64,000 bases of DNA from Moringa oleifera (taxonomy: Eukaryota; Streptophyta; Magnoliopsida; Brassicales; Moringaceae): contig JAJFZO010000120.1 of assembly GCA_021397835.1 (NCBI GenBank), positions 363,501 through 427,500 on the forward strand, read 5' to 3'. Numbering within the stretch: position 1 is the stretch's first letter; each line of letters starts with the position of its first letter. The position numbers and the translations under genes are program-made. Shown piece by piece: positions 24,336 through 36,201 of this stretch. Under the pieces are notes generated by a model, which saw only the letters and a program-made list of their open reading frames with translations, searched no databases and was not told where the DNA came from.

Positions 24336-25460
24336 AAAGGTTCGACTAAAAAAACAATGTTGATGGAAAAAAGAAAAAATATAATAAAAATACAATGAAT
24401 CAAATAGTAAAAAACAAAAATATATAAAACAAACAAATAAAAATATATCAAAAACAAAATAAATTTTTTTAAAATTAGATAAATAAAAAATAACAAACGG
24501 TTAAAATCAAATAAAGTAACAAAATTACAACAGGTTCGACTATGAAAAAAAGGAAAAATATAATAAGAATACAATATATCAAATAGTAAAAAATAAAAAT
24601 ATATAAAATAAATAAATAAAAGAATATCAAAAAATAAAAATTAGATAAATAAAAATAAAAAATGACAAAAGGTTAAAATTAAATAAACTAACAAATTTAC
24701 GACCACTTGTAAAGTAGTGAAACATGACAAAAATTCTGTAAAAAAAATAAAAAAATACAAAAATCATAAAATAGTTTAAAAATTATAAAATAAAATAAAA
24801 AAATCAAAATAAAAAATAAAGTTACTAAAAAAATATGTGAAAAAAACTAAAAATACCTAACAACATCAAAATAATATATATGTAAGAAAAGAATTTAAAT
24901 CTTCTCAAAATAACTAAAAGAAAATAGGGAAAAAGAGTAAAAAAAAATCTGAAAAATTAAGAAACAAAACTCTTTACCAAGCAAGAAAATTGATTTTATT
25001 GACACAATAATAGAAAATAAAATATAAATTATAAAAAGAAAATAGATTAAAAAATAAAATGTATCTAAAAAATGATTAAAAATAAAATATAAAATAAAAT
25101 GTAAAAAATATAAAAAATTCAAAGAATAATAAAAGAATAATTACACAAGAAAAATAAATAAGATTAAAAAATAAAATAATATAAAATAATTCAAAAATCT
25201 TAAAAGATTCTATAGAAAAAATTTTAAAAAATTGATTTACATTGATCTTTTAAAGAAAAATGTAAAAGAAAAACAATAAATCAAATAGTAAAAAAAAATA
25301 TATAATAAACCTTAAAAGGTATCCAAAATAAATAAATAAAAATTATATAAAAACTAAAATAAAATCTAAAAAATGTATGGATATAGAGTTCAAGAATAAT
25401 TTGTAGCATGATATATGATAAACTATTTACTCAAAAATAATCAAAAATCAAATAATGAAA
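24336..25460. repeat. Second A-rich block, unit 1
   Basis: A-rich on the plus strand, like 15,650-18,975, with one more copy of the ACTCTTTACCAAGCAAGAAAATTGATTTT landmark (24,970). A stretch of about 195 bp beginning GGTTCGACTA is duplicated in tandem (24,340 and 24,533), whereas unit 2 has only a shortened single version (46,826-46,930). Confidence 0.7.
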
Positions 25461-27240
25461 AAAAATGCAATGCATATAGAAATTGTAAAGAAATACTTAA
25501 TCAAAAAATTAAAAAGCTAAAACTTTTGAATTTAAATTTGAACAAACAGTAGCTGAGAGAAATGAAATCTTAAAAAAGGTTAGAAATAAGTTAATTTAAA
25601 ATTAAAGTTAGATTATATTGATCAATTTCAAATAAATTAGCCTATAAGGATTAAGAGCAAATTCAGTGTTTTTTAAATTCCTAACACTTGAAAAATGGCA
25701 AAGCAAACAAATAACTGGTATGCTGATCCATTCAAAGAGCTCGCAAACCAAACCTACAAGCCTCCAATTTAACAAATTATCATGATTTTTCATTACATTT
25801 ATTATTCTTCACAAACTCTCCACATAACACACTGCCATACATGATTCATGCATGCATATATACTTATACCAAGTGTGTAAACAAGAGAGTTTTCCTGAGG
25901 TAATTAAGAAAGAGGTTTCTTGATTTTTGAGTTTTCCTGAGGTAATTAAGAAAGAGGTTTCTTGATTTTCTCTTTGGTTGCCAAGATTATGCATTTAATG
26001 CTTTCTTTGATCTAATGTGTTTAAGATTGAAATAAAGATAACTTAAGAATTTTTCATGGTTATAGATTGCTAAGAAACATTGCATATTCATCATTGCATA
26101 GAAGTTGAAAATGATTGTATAATACTATAGACAAGAAAAATTATTGTGTCGAGATGAAAAAAGTTGACATAGTATGAAACTAATGACCGAGGAATCAAAA
26201 CATAATGTCTATTGCAATTTGCGAAATACATCTTAAAACTAGAACCAAAGTATTTGATATGAAAACCACTACAAGAACAATTAGTAAACAATATAAGTCT
26301 TCAACTAATGAATATTTTGTCATGCCATATGTGATTATTGATTCGATAAGGACCATACATAAAGCTAAACATGACATTCAAGAACTTGGACAACTCATTT
26401 AAGACAGTGGCTTTAACCTTGTTCTTATGTAGTATTTCATAATGTCACAACTTAATACCAAAATAAGATGGTGCGGCAGCCACTGAGACATCAACTATGA
26501 ACCGATGTAATACAAAATTTTGGTCTTGTTTCCCATGTGATGAGCTTGGAAAAAGGTATATTCTTTAGATCATTGTTAGATATATTATACAATATTGGTT
26601 AATAATATTTTATTTTTAAATAAATTAAATATCTAATGTAGTATAAGTGATGAATATGGTAACAAATACGATAAGAGGAAACTTTCGTAGAGTTCCATCA
26701 CTTTAATGGTGATGCAACATTGGCGTATTGCACAAAATATGTTGCATTTATTTGAGAATGTTGTAATTGAAGAATTGTCAAAACCAAATCTTTCGGTTAG
26801 TTTTTCTCTATTCCTTTCAATTTGATCAAAAACAGATATTGCTATTCAGTTTTGCATAAAAATCTTTCATATTGCACGATGTTTCTGGTTGATGTGGCTA
26901 ACTCAAGTCCAACTGGTAACATCATTAATACTATTTAATTCTCTTAATTTGTTTTGCAACTTATTGAGTCCAGCTAGGCTAACTGTCATTTGAGCAAAGC
27001 AACAATGCTGTCATTTTTTTTTTTTTGTACCTTTGTTGGATCACTTTCAATAACATTCTCCTTGGTGATCCTAAAAGGAATTAAAGATAATGGACTTTAA
27101 GTCTTGAAAGTTTCCTTGTTGATCCTAAAAAGAATTTAGGCCTATACATTCTTAAAAGGCAAGGATAAAGTTTTACATCTTAGTTTTTGTTGGTAGTGTG
27201 TGTTGGCCAAGCAACCCAAGTTGAGGTTTGTTGCAGTTGG
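25461..27240. other. Unassigned sequence with a 42-bp duplication, unit 1
   Basis: Matches 47,640-49,780. A 42-bp direct duplication lies at 25,887-25,970 (GAGTTTTCCTGAGGTAATTA at 25,887 and 25,929), single in unit 2. A 65-codon plus-strand frame at 26,205-26,402 (C-E-I-H-L-K-T-R-T-K-V-F-D-M-K-T-T-T) is largely preserved but broken at its end in unit 2, which may mean a gene scrap of unknown origin. A GATCCTAAAAGGAATTAAAG-type motif repeats at 27,066 and, diverged, at 27,118. Confidence 0.4.
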
Positions 27241-27965
27241 GGAGCATAACTCAGCTGAAATTATGGATTATGTGCATTCGATTTGTAAGGCTAGAGGTAA
27301 CTCCAACCCATTGTAGATGCAAATATTTCCTTACTATTTTTTGATGACTTTTCAATAAAGGTTTAAGGAATGGAAGGTGTTGATGGATAACCAAATTGGA
27401 AAAAAGCTTAAAGCCTAGAGAATTGATAATGGAGTTTTACAGATCATCTTTTGATGCTTATACAAGGAGCATGGGATTTTGAGGCATAGGACAGTGAGGC
27501 TCCACAACAAAATGGAGTTGCTAAAAGGATGAATAAAATTATCATGCAAAGGGTAAGGCCTATGCTATTCACCTCTAGCCTTAGTAAGGGTTTTTGAGGG
27601 GAATCAGCTACCATAACTGTGTATTTGATAAATAAATGCCATCAAAGGCCATAAACTTGAAGACACCTTGGAAAAAATGGAGCAAAAAGCCTCAAATCTC
27701 AATCATTTAAGGTGTTTGGTTATGCTATATTTGCATATCAAAGAAAAGGGAAGCTTGATCCAAGGGCAGTAAAAGGAGTTTTTTGGCTATCTTAAAGGAG
27801 TAAAGGGCTATAAAAAGTGAGGAGTCTATAAGATTTTAATTAGCAGAGATGTCACATTCCAAGAGACTTCTTTGCCATATGCTCAACAAGGAAGTGCTAC
27901 TGCTAGTAATGCGAATCCAAAAGGATTTGAGGAATCCCAAGAAGTCATTACGGTTGAGATAGAAT
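27241..27965 (+). pseudogene. Old Ty1-copia integrase remnant, unit 1
   Basis: Scattered frames match the integrase region of plant Ty1-copia (Tnt1-like) elements: D-Y-V-H-S, then F-K-E-W-K-V-L, then D-N-G, then K-E-H-G-I, then P-Q-Q-N-G-V-A, Y-L-I-N-K and finally V-F-G-Y-A-I-F-A-Y and K-L-D-P-R-A-V-K-G-V-F. Several frameshifts and stops separate them. It has no recognisable LTRs and is much more decayed than the element at 59,073. The equivalent remnant in unit 2 is at 49,790-50,560, so this insertion predates the tandem duplication. Confidence 0.75.
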
Positions 27966-28784
27966 CTAGAAGAACTCAAGCCTCTATGAGACAAGCCTCA
28001 AAATCAACTAGTCCAAGCTCACTAAGAGTAGTTACAAATTACCCATGAAGGTACTCAAGTATGGTATTTGAATGTCCTTATCAATTCTCTTTATTATTTG
28101 TATTTCATAATTCATTGATGAGTACAACATATTTTTTATAAAAAAAAATGCAGAGAACCCACCTTAGGTAAGGTAAGGCTACTTTTGATACCCATAGTAA
28201 ACTCAAAGAGGTAGCTTTTACCCCCAAGACAACCTTCAAAAAAAAACATAAATGTTTGTTTTTCTACATAAAAAACATCATCCCAGCAAGCAACCCATGG
28301 ACGTTGAGTATAGGCTCATTTTAAAGGGTATGTGTCTCATAAGGGTTCACATATAAAAGAAGTTGAACTTACTACCAATCACTGGAATGTGTTAAATATA
28401 AAATACAATGACAAGAAAGACAAATGGATCTAGTTCATTCTGAGCATTTAGGATTTATTGTATCTATGCAAACTATAATGATCTGTCTAACTATGTGATA
28501 AATAAGGGGATCATGGGCATAGGGGTCAATGGTGCTAGCCAAGTGAGACGGAGCAGACACTCCAGTGCTAACAAAATATGATGGATCCCAAAACAAGGTT
28601 TTACCTCCCTAATGAGATGAGATTCTAACATTAGCATCAGAAGAAAACGACTAGGACAAGGAAAAAAAGAAAGTACAAGACAGAAAAGAATACGAACAAT
28701 ACAGATTTTTATATGGTCCAGCATGCAAAGAGATTATATATACAAAAAACAAAGAAAAGCATGAGATTATATACAACAAACAAC
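27966..28784. other. Non-coding end of unit 1
   Basis: Matches 50,561-51,334. No repeat or coding structure recognised apart from AT-rich runs near 28,135. The minus-strand open frame at 28,491-28,724 has a diverged, shorter counterpart at 51,063, and its sequence shows no domain. Confidence 0.5.
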
Positions 28785-30058
28785 ACAAGAATAATAAGTA
28801 TGATAATAACAAGAATAAGTAGAATAATATTAATAATTATAATGTAATGAGAATAAAAGTAACATTAATAATTGAACAAGATCACTGCTACTATCAGATT
28901 ACTACTACTACTAGATTACTACTACAGTTAGATTACTATTATTGCTATTGCTGCCACTATTACTGTTAGATTACTGCTACTGAGTTTGTTACAACTACTA
29001 CTATTGCCATTACTACTGCTAGATTACTGCTACTGAGTTTGCTACAACTACTACTATTGCCACTGCTATTGCTACTTCTAGATTACAGTCAAATTACTAC
29101 TACTGTTAAATTTCTAGTATTATTATTGCTAGATTATTGGTACTGCTACTGCTAGATTACTATTACTGCTACTACAAGATTATTGTGACTGTTAGATTAG
29201 TGCTACTATTATTGCTAAACTATTGTAATAGCTACTTCAAGATTACTGCTCCTACTAGTGATATATTACTACTACTATTATTGGATAACAGCTACTACTG
29301 GATTATTGATAGATTAGTGCTACTGCTATCGCTAAATTATTGCTACAGCTACTGTAAACTAGATTAGTGCTATTACTACTGCTATTATTGTTGATAAATT
29401 ATTGGTACTACTATTGTAAGATTAATGCAATTGCTATTGATAAAGTATTGGTATTGCTATTGTAAGATTAGTGCTAATGCTATATTACAATTAAATTAGT
29501 GTTACTGTTAAATTATTGTTACTGTTACTACAAAATAATAGCTAATACCACTGCTAGATTATTGCTACTACTAGACTACCACTACTATTGCTAGATTATT
29601 ACTATTGATACTGTTAAGTTACAACTATTATTGCTACTGCAAGATCACTATTAGATTATTGTTACTACTAGATTAGTCCTACTGCTACTGCTAAATTATT
29701 ATTATAGCTACTGCAAGATTACTGCTATTACTATTACTAGATTATTACTACTACTACTTCTAGATTAGTACTTCTATACTACTAAATTATTGCTACTAAC
29801 ACTATAAAATTACTGCTATTGCTACTGCTATTGTTAGATTACTACTTGTGATACTGCTAATGCTACTGTTAGATTATTGCTGCTACTACCGTTATCGTTA
29901 GATTAGTGCTAAATTACTGCTACTGCTAGATTATTGCTACTGTTACTATAACTACTAGATTACTGCTACTATTACTAGATTATTGCTAATCCTATTGCTA
30001 CTATGACTGCTAGATTACTGTTATTACCACTAGATTATTGCTACTACTACTGCTACAA
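28785..30058. repeat. TACTGC/GATTA tract opening unit 2 (longest copy)
   Basis: After an AATAACAAGAATAAGTAGAAT-type leader there is almost 1.2 kb of TACTGC, TACTAC and TATTGC runs separated by GATTA, AAATTA or TAGATT. It is two to four times longer than the tracts in the other units, so its length is unstable. Some Y/L-rich or C-rich open frames come from reading the repeat and are not genes. Confidence 0.9.
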
Positions 30059-31200
30059 AAAAGATATAAGTATTTTACCATGATAATTATGTATAAGGGA
30101 TGGTAGAATTCTCTTTTATGATCTGCCAAGCTCTTAAATCTACAGCAGAAAAGATATTAAGTAAAAAATCAATACAAAACATATCATTCTGTATATCTTT
30201 ATTTTTTAGCATCATATAGCATATAATTTGCATGTGATTATTAGTACTATGATAATAACTTCTAATTATAGTATTTTGTTAATTCTTATGTGTGAGTTCT
30301 GTTCTTCACACTTTTGATGCATATCTTTCACTCCTTCCAAAGTTATTACAAAGTATTAGAGGTTCATAATGATGCAACTGAGGAAAAGATCACACTAAAC
30401 TCTCTAAAACTTGAAGCCAAATAGAGTTTTCAGATTGATTTAAGTACCAAAAACAATATTAATCTCTATTACGTGGAAAAATCCATATTGGAGGTTACTT
30501 TTAAGACCCCAAAGATATCAAAGTGGAAGACACGATATAATTAAGTAACTGCAAAACTAGAAGAAAAATAAGACTTTCAGATTGAGTTTTGTACCAAAAA
30601 CAACAAAATTGAGAATGTAATTAGTCAACAAGAAAGCAAAAATATAAGTAAACAAACATAAACATGTCTTAAAGAAATAACGAGTATATTTCCCTTCATT
30701 TGATGCAAGTGAAACAAGTATAAAAAGATGTTAAAAGGTACAATAATACCCTTTCACAGATTTTGACTTGAATGGAGATAGAGGATATGAATATTATGTC
30801 ATTGGGCTAAGTAGAAAAATTACATTAGCAAAACTTGTAACTGTAGAATATAAAAGGTTAGTAAACATAGTGAAGCTCACAAAGGAAAAGTACTAGTTAG
30901 AATGCAAAGGAACCTTCCCTGGAAGCATGATCTTTTTACAAGTTAATATGATTAATTAATCAGCTTCTCTACAACTGCTTGAGAGAAGCAATCACAATTT
31001 CTTTTTATTGAGATCTTTAATTAACATCAGCAGCCTTGATGCCATCCTCCTCGTACCAGTTTACTTACATATTTTAAATTTTATTTTTAAAGATAAGAGA
31101 TATACTATTAATGTTATGACCATGTAAAATGATGATTAAGCACTAGAAAACCTATAATGAAAAAACTAACTTCTAAATCTTGGTAACAAATTATAAGCAA
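30059..31200. repeat. Segment P of unit 2 (single form)
   Basis: Undoubled version of the segment that carries a 603-bp duplication in unit 1 and a 308-bp duplication in unit 3. No coding signal shared by all three copies. Confidence 0.65.
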
Positions 31201-33244
31201 CAAAAGAGTAAAAAGACTTATGAATACCCAATGTCTTTAAGTTAACTAAATGCAAGGCATCCAAGTCACATCAAATATTTTAATTTCATTATAATCTTAA
31301 CTTTATAAATGCTTAATGTAGCAACCACTTTACTCAACACTACCCTTGAAAAAAGATAAGACAAAAAATATGCCAATGCTACACTAGAAATTAACACTAA
31401 ATAACATCACTAGATTGTCAGATGATAAAAAATGGGCATTAATGGTTGCATAAGAAGTATATACCTCAAGCATCAACTACCCCCAAAACACCATTAAATA
31501 TTAGAATCTGCTTAAATTTAAGTCTCTACATAATGTTTTCACAAATATACGCAACTAAACCTTCTCTAAACTACCATTTAAAATTTCAAACTAGTCTATC
31601 ATGATGAAGAAAAGAATCTATAACTATCTAGCATCGAGTTCAAATTTAAAGGATAATGAAAAAGAACACATGCATTTTCCTTATGAAAAATAATTTAAAA
31701 TATGTGCATACACATAATAATTCTACTATTAGGCTTTCATGTTACATGTGAAAGAGCATTCATGCCTTTGCAAGGAACATTTATCAGCTCTCTAGATATC
31801 AAAGTCATGCAAGCTATGAAGTAACTGCCTTTATTTCTCAAATCTTCTTATTGTAAATAATTATGTTACACCTTAATCAATGTAAATCCTAATCGAAAGT
31901 AGAAAACAAAAGCAGTTTCAAAAAAGTGAGCAACAGATTCTTCAAGTTTCAGAAATAACTAACCTCGAAACTTGAAGTTCAAAACCAACTACAACCTTAA
32001 TCTTTGATCCCATACCAATTTAATGACAAACTTAGGTTAGCTTCTGCAAACACCACCATGTCAACTTCAGCATGATAGATTATCATCGACAAAAAAAAAA
32101 CCCCTATCATAAAGCAATAAAAGAAAAGCATGTGACAAACAAAAACACCACCTTTTGAACTGCCAATTGAACCATTATGGTCAACACTGGTTAAATTTGG
32201 TCATATCAACAAGGGAATTATCGGATTCAAGAATGTTTGCACTTGTCTCATCTCCTAAAGCTTATATAGAGTCTAAGACATTTTGGACTTTCACCAAGAT
32301 GCTTCTAGCTTTTTTTGTCATGTAATTCTTTTTTCCCAAAATGTATCTCCCAAATTACACTTATTCTATCCACATAATTGTTTAGATGAGTGATCCATCT
32401 CAGCCCTAATACTCTTGTAACGAGTGAGTAAAATCCTTTTTTTCTCTTCATCTTGATAAATACAATAGCGAAGACTTTTGGATCTCTACCGCAGAATCAG
32501 ATTTATTAGAGTATAATACTGATTTAGTTGAGTAGTCTCATCTAAAGTGGACGATTGAGCAAGAGAAAGAGGTTATGGATTTCCTTCCAACCACAATTCT
32601 TGCAGCAATGTGGAGCCTGTAAGGAATCCTAACTCTAAAAAATTCAACATTAATGTGTAGGTCTAAAAACTAAGTTTTAAATCAAAATATTGGATAAAAA
32701 TGCAAGTTACTTCAATTAAAGCCAGAGAACAAAGCACCCTCTATTTAATGTATTAGGTCATTTGCGTCGAGAAAAAAGAAAAAAATATATTATTATGCTA
32801 AAAACAAAAGCAAAATGACTTTATTCGAAGTGAAAAGGGGAACAAACATATGCAAAATCCTTATGCTCTTAGACATAAAAATCTACAATAAAATTTTTTG
32901 ATTGAACTATCAAACATATAAGTGAAGATAAAAGAATATTAAAGAACATTCCAAAAAAGCAAGAACAATTCAGTCAAACAACAAAAATCTAGAACCATTT
33001 TTGCCTTCCTATAATGAATTGGTAACCAAGGCATTTAACGGTTTATCCTAGAGTTGACAACTTGCCTTTTCCATTTTAGATTCTCTGTTCAATCTTGAAT
33101 TAAAAATGAAAGAGTTATAGTTTGCAGTGGCGTGTTTAATTAAAAAAAACTACCATGAAAAGCCCAAATCTATCATCATAAAACTAGGGAGAGAAATAGG
33201 GCGATAGTTAAAGATCACAAAAGAATGATAATGAAATTGAATAG
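31201..33244. repeat. Segment R of unit 2
   Basis: Matches 53,595-55,610 of unit 3 along most of its length (for example AATACCCAATGTCTTTAAGTTAACTAAATGCAAGGCATC near 31,225). It is absent from unit 1, where the RPB2 fragment and a TACTGC tract occupy its place. An A run near 32,091 is longer in unit 3 (54,509). No gene found. Confidence 0.7.
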
Positions 33245-33530
33245 TCTATCATGCGTGATTCACAAAGCTACAGTCTTGAAAGTTATGGTGGAAAAGGATG
33301 GGAACAAATGATGAACATGAGATGAAAAAGAAATCCCTATGGCCATATATACAAAAGAGGGAACACATTCATACCATCCTAAAGGAGATAAAGTATTACT
33401 AAAGGGAGTTGCAAACACTCCAATGATCATTCTCACAACATTCAGCAAAGTAGAAAATTACTCACATTATCTAACCAATCAAAAGAGGTTCTTGTTTGGA
33501 GAAAAATAAATGCAAAAGATGGCCACATGT
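33245..33530. repeat. Start of segment Q in unit 2 and deletion junction
   Basis: Follows units 1 and 3 up to GAGAAAAATAAATGCA (about 33,516). It then continues with AGATGGCCACATGTGATCATC, which corresponds to 12,048 in unit 1 and 57,535 in unit 3. About 1.6 kb, including one copy of the unidentified exon and its neighbouring repeat, is therefore missing here. Confidence 0.8.
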
Positions 33531-34207
33531 GATCATCCACTGCTCTTATTCAACTTTGCCATCTAGATCAAGTGACTACAATTTGTATTCCAAGAGACGG
33601 CATCAAATCCGAAAGGAGAGAGGCAGAAGTTATCGGTGTTAAGTAAGTTGTTTCAAGCATAAGTAAGTTATGAAGTGCACAAATCTGCAATGAATCAACA
33701 AATCTACAAGCACGTCAAACTAGCAAATCTAGATGATTCAACAAATTATAGTATATTACAATTACTATTCTACTATATTACTACTGTTGTATTGCTACTG
33801 TTATGCCGTTATAATCCTATATCGCTATTCAAATATTTGCACAAAAATTTTATAAAACAAATATTTTTTATTAATATTTTGATATTAATTTAAAAAAATA
33901 CATTTTTACTAATAAATAAAAAAGACGATACCAATTTCCAAATAAGTTATATAAATAAATGAGCTCAAATGAGATTAGTAGCTTATACTTACCAAACTTA
34001 AAATCTAAGATTTCATGAATCCCTACTCCAGACTACAAATAAGAAATTTAATCATTTAGTTAAAAATTGAAAGTTGCTATCAACATTGTTTTTACAAGAA
34101 AAACAACAAAACAAGTTACCTTTATTAAGCCCACACATTAGGTTTGCTTTTAAAATGCAGCTCCTTTAAGAATTGAAAACAATACCTCTAGTTCCAACTA
34201 GACATAC
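33531..34207. other. Non-coding part of segment Q, unit 2
   Basis: Same content as 12,048-12,715: AAGAGACGGCATC landmark, then AT-rich sequence up to the hydrophobic exon. The 72-codon frame at 33,675 starts like the unit-1 one (M-N-Q-Q-I-Y-K-H-V-K) but turns into T-rich noise. Confidence 0.45.
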
Positions 34208-34375
34208 CGTTCTTGTGATCCAAAGGTTGGCCAACATCCACAAAACCAAAATAGCAAAGTATCCCATCGTAAAAAGCCCTAGAGTTTAACCCAAGTACTG
34301 GACAACAGTACCAGCAGCACCTGCAAAATTTAACCCAGTATTGGCGACATTGCAAATATGCCATGTAATTGACAT
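34208..34375 (-). pseudogene. Hydrophobic exon of an unidentified gene, copy 2 (best preserved)
   Basis: 56 codons on the minus strand ending at a GTATGTC donor. The first half reads W-H-I-C-N-V-A-N-T-G-L-N-F-A-G-A-A-G-T-V-V-Q-Y-L-G, then a TAA. The same frame continues T-L-G-L-F and a hydrophobic run ending A-N-L-W-I-T-R-T. The TAA is present at the same place in units 1 and 3. Either the protein ends there and the downstream similarity is non-coding, or the gene was already dead before duplication. The second half looks like a membrane segment. Family not recognised. Confidence 0.45.
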
Positions 34376-34926
34376 AAAATATCCAAAATTTACTGCAATT
34401 GAGTCTTCACGGAGCAGAAAAAAAAAATCTCGCTTACCACAGTGTGACAATGATATAGATTTTCGGTCCCTCCAAGTCATTAAAATTTTCATGCTAGCTC
34501 TTTCAATTTGAATGAAGATCCGTTTAGAGAAAGTTAATAGCTAAGAAACCCTCATTAAGGATGGCACTAGGACTTAAAACTGCTGAACTTCATGGTTAAC
34601 TCTGAAGCCGACTCAGACCAAAGAGAAAAAACAAGAAGCTTCCATCATAGGTACTTATGTCAAATCATATCCTGTTCATCATCTCCCTAGTACACTTCCC
34701 CTGACTCCATCTAGCTAAACTGTTAGAATCTATTGACAATCAGCAAGAGTTGCAGGAACAGCACTACTGCATAACAATGGTACGCCGAAATATCATCATC
34801 AACATCACTTGTTTGCTGAGGAACTGAGGAATCATACACAAGTACCAGCATCTTATAGAAGGATTTAATTAAAGCATTAAACATAAAAGATTTTAGAAGA
34901 GTTTAAACAAGGAGGCGTACTATATT
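34376..34926. other. Non-coding between hydrophobic exon and ankyrin fragment, unit 2
   Basis: Matches 12,884-13,452 and most of 58,273-58,674. No repeat or coding signal. Confidence 0.5.
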
Positions 34927-35360
34927 GAGGTTGATGCGGATCGCACATGTGGTGTGGATAAAAGCACTGCTCTTCATTGTGCTGCTTCGGGTGGATATAT
35001 TAATGCAGCAGATGTTGTTAAGATGCTTTTATATGTAGGCACTGATCCAAACTGCATTAATGCCGATGGTTATCATCCTGTTGATGTTATCTTTGATCAT
35101 CCAATGCTCCAAAGCATGAGAATTTCTCTCGAAGAACTACTCACAAGCAGTGCTTCTGCTTGCTTTATAAGGGGGAGGAAACTAAGGTTGTTCATTAATA
35201 GCTCAAATTCTGGCTCACCTATTCTTTCTTTCTCATGAGAGAATTGGTATCTTCTCTAGTGGCTTCAAAATCTAATGATGTTCTTGCTGGCTCTGCAGTA
35301 GAGATAAGTACTCAACTGATCCATCCCTACCTCACATAAAGAATGGCATTTATGCGGAAG
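34927..35360 (+). pseudogene. Ankyrin-repeat CCCH zinc-finger protein fragment, copy 2 (best preserved repeats)
   Basis: The frame holds the two-repeat ankyrin unit typical of plant ankyrin/CCCH proteins: D-A-D-R-T-C-G-V-D-K-S-T-A-L-H-C-A-A-S-G-G, then A-A-D-V-V-K-M-L-L-Y-V-G-T-D-P-N, A-D-G-Y-H-P-V-D-V and an L-E-E-L-L helix, then N-S-G-S-P. The TGA after S-F-S (35,236-35,238) is at the same site as in unit 1. A deletion follows it (GAGAATTGGTATC replaces the longer linker). Further on, D-P-S-L-P-H-I-K-N-G-I-Y-A is visible in another frame. No CCCH finger and no upstream start exon are present. Confidence 0.85.
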
Positions 35361-36201
35361 CTCAAGATCTTCCCCTGTTTTCCTGTTTCTTCTTGAAACA
35401 TGAATGTTTTCATTAGATCTGCTTTCTCAAGGAATAGGGGGGATTTTGAGAAGGGGAAGGGAGGGAGGAGAAAGAGAGAGAGCAGCAGAGGAGGAATAAG
35501 GTGCTGAAGGCGTGAGCTTTAAAATGGCTGCCCAACAGGTCTTATTTTGAAAATGCGCATGTATGGTTTTTTCTTGGTTATTCATCTTATCAGAACTTCC
35601 AATGGTGTGATTGTTTCCCCAGTCATAATCTACTGTTATATAGTTCAATGAGAAGTATAATCCAATTATACCATTCACATGCTTCTCTGGTTTCCTCCTC
35701 CCCTCTGGCCTACCAAGTTCCATTTGTGATGTAATATCTAACAAACGTATAAGGTTGGTGCAAAATTGCTTCTTTCTCAAACTACAACATCTCCTAAATC
35801 TAAAACTCAGTAGACATATGACAATAAATGAAATGCCTTGAGTAGCAAAATTATAGTACAATGAAGAGTAAAACTATGCCATAATATGACAAAATCAAGT
35901 TTCCAGTGGTCCAAGAACTCCATCAATTCAATTCTTTCAAACGACCACGTTTTCGTTTTCTAGCCAAGATAACATGTTTTCATCTTGACAACTAATTACT
36001 ACTGATGTTTATAACATTCAGAAACATTTATCCTGATTTCAATGATTATGCTCTGCATTTTTTCTGAGAAAACTTCACTAATTAAAGAAACCAAAATGTT
36101 GCAACTGCTAACCCAACTTCTTGCTCTTCTAAACTTCAATTGGTGAAAAGAAAAACAATAGATTTATCATTTCAGCAACCAAACAAATAGTAAATCCCTT
36201 C
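35361..36201. other. Non-coding sequence after the ankyrin fragment, unit 2
   Basis: Same order as unit 1: purine-rich stretch (35,440-35,505), CTGCCCAACAGGTCTTATTTTG (about 35,530), CCTAAATCTAAAACTCAG once (35,794), then GATTATGCTCTGCATTTTTT (36,042). The 144-codon minus-strand frame here has no counterpart of similar length in unit 1 and is not a gene. Confidence 0.6.

Noticed and set aside
35427..35861. 144-codon minus-strand open frame
   Set aside because: Not open over this length in the matching part of unit 1, and it spans a purine-rich non-coding stretch; no domain.
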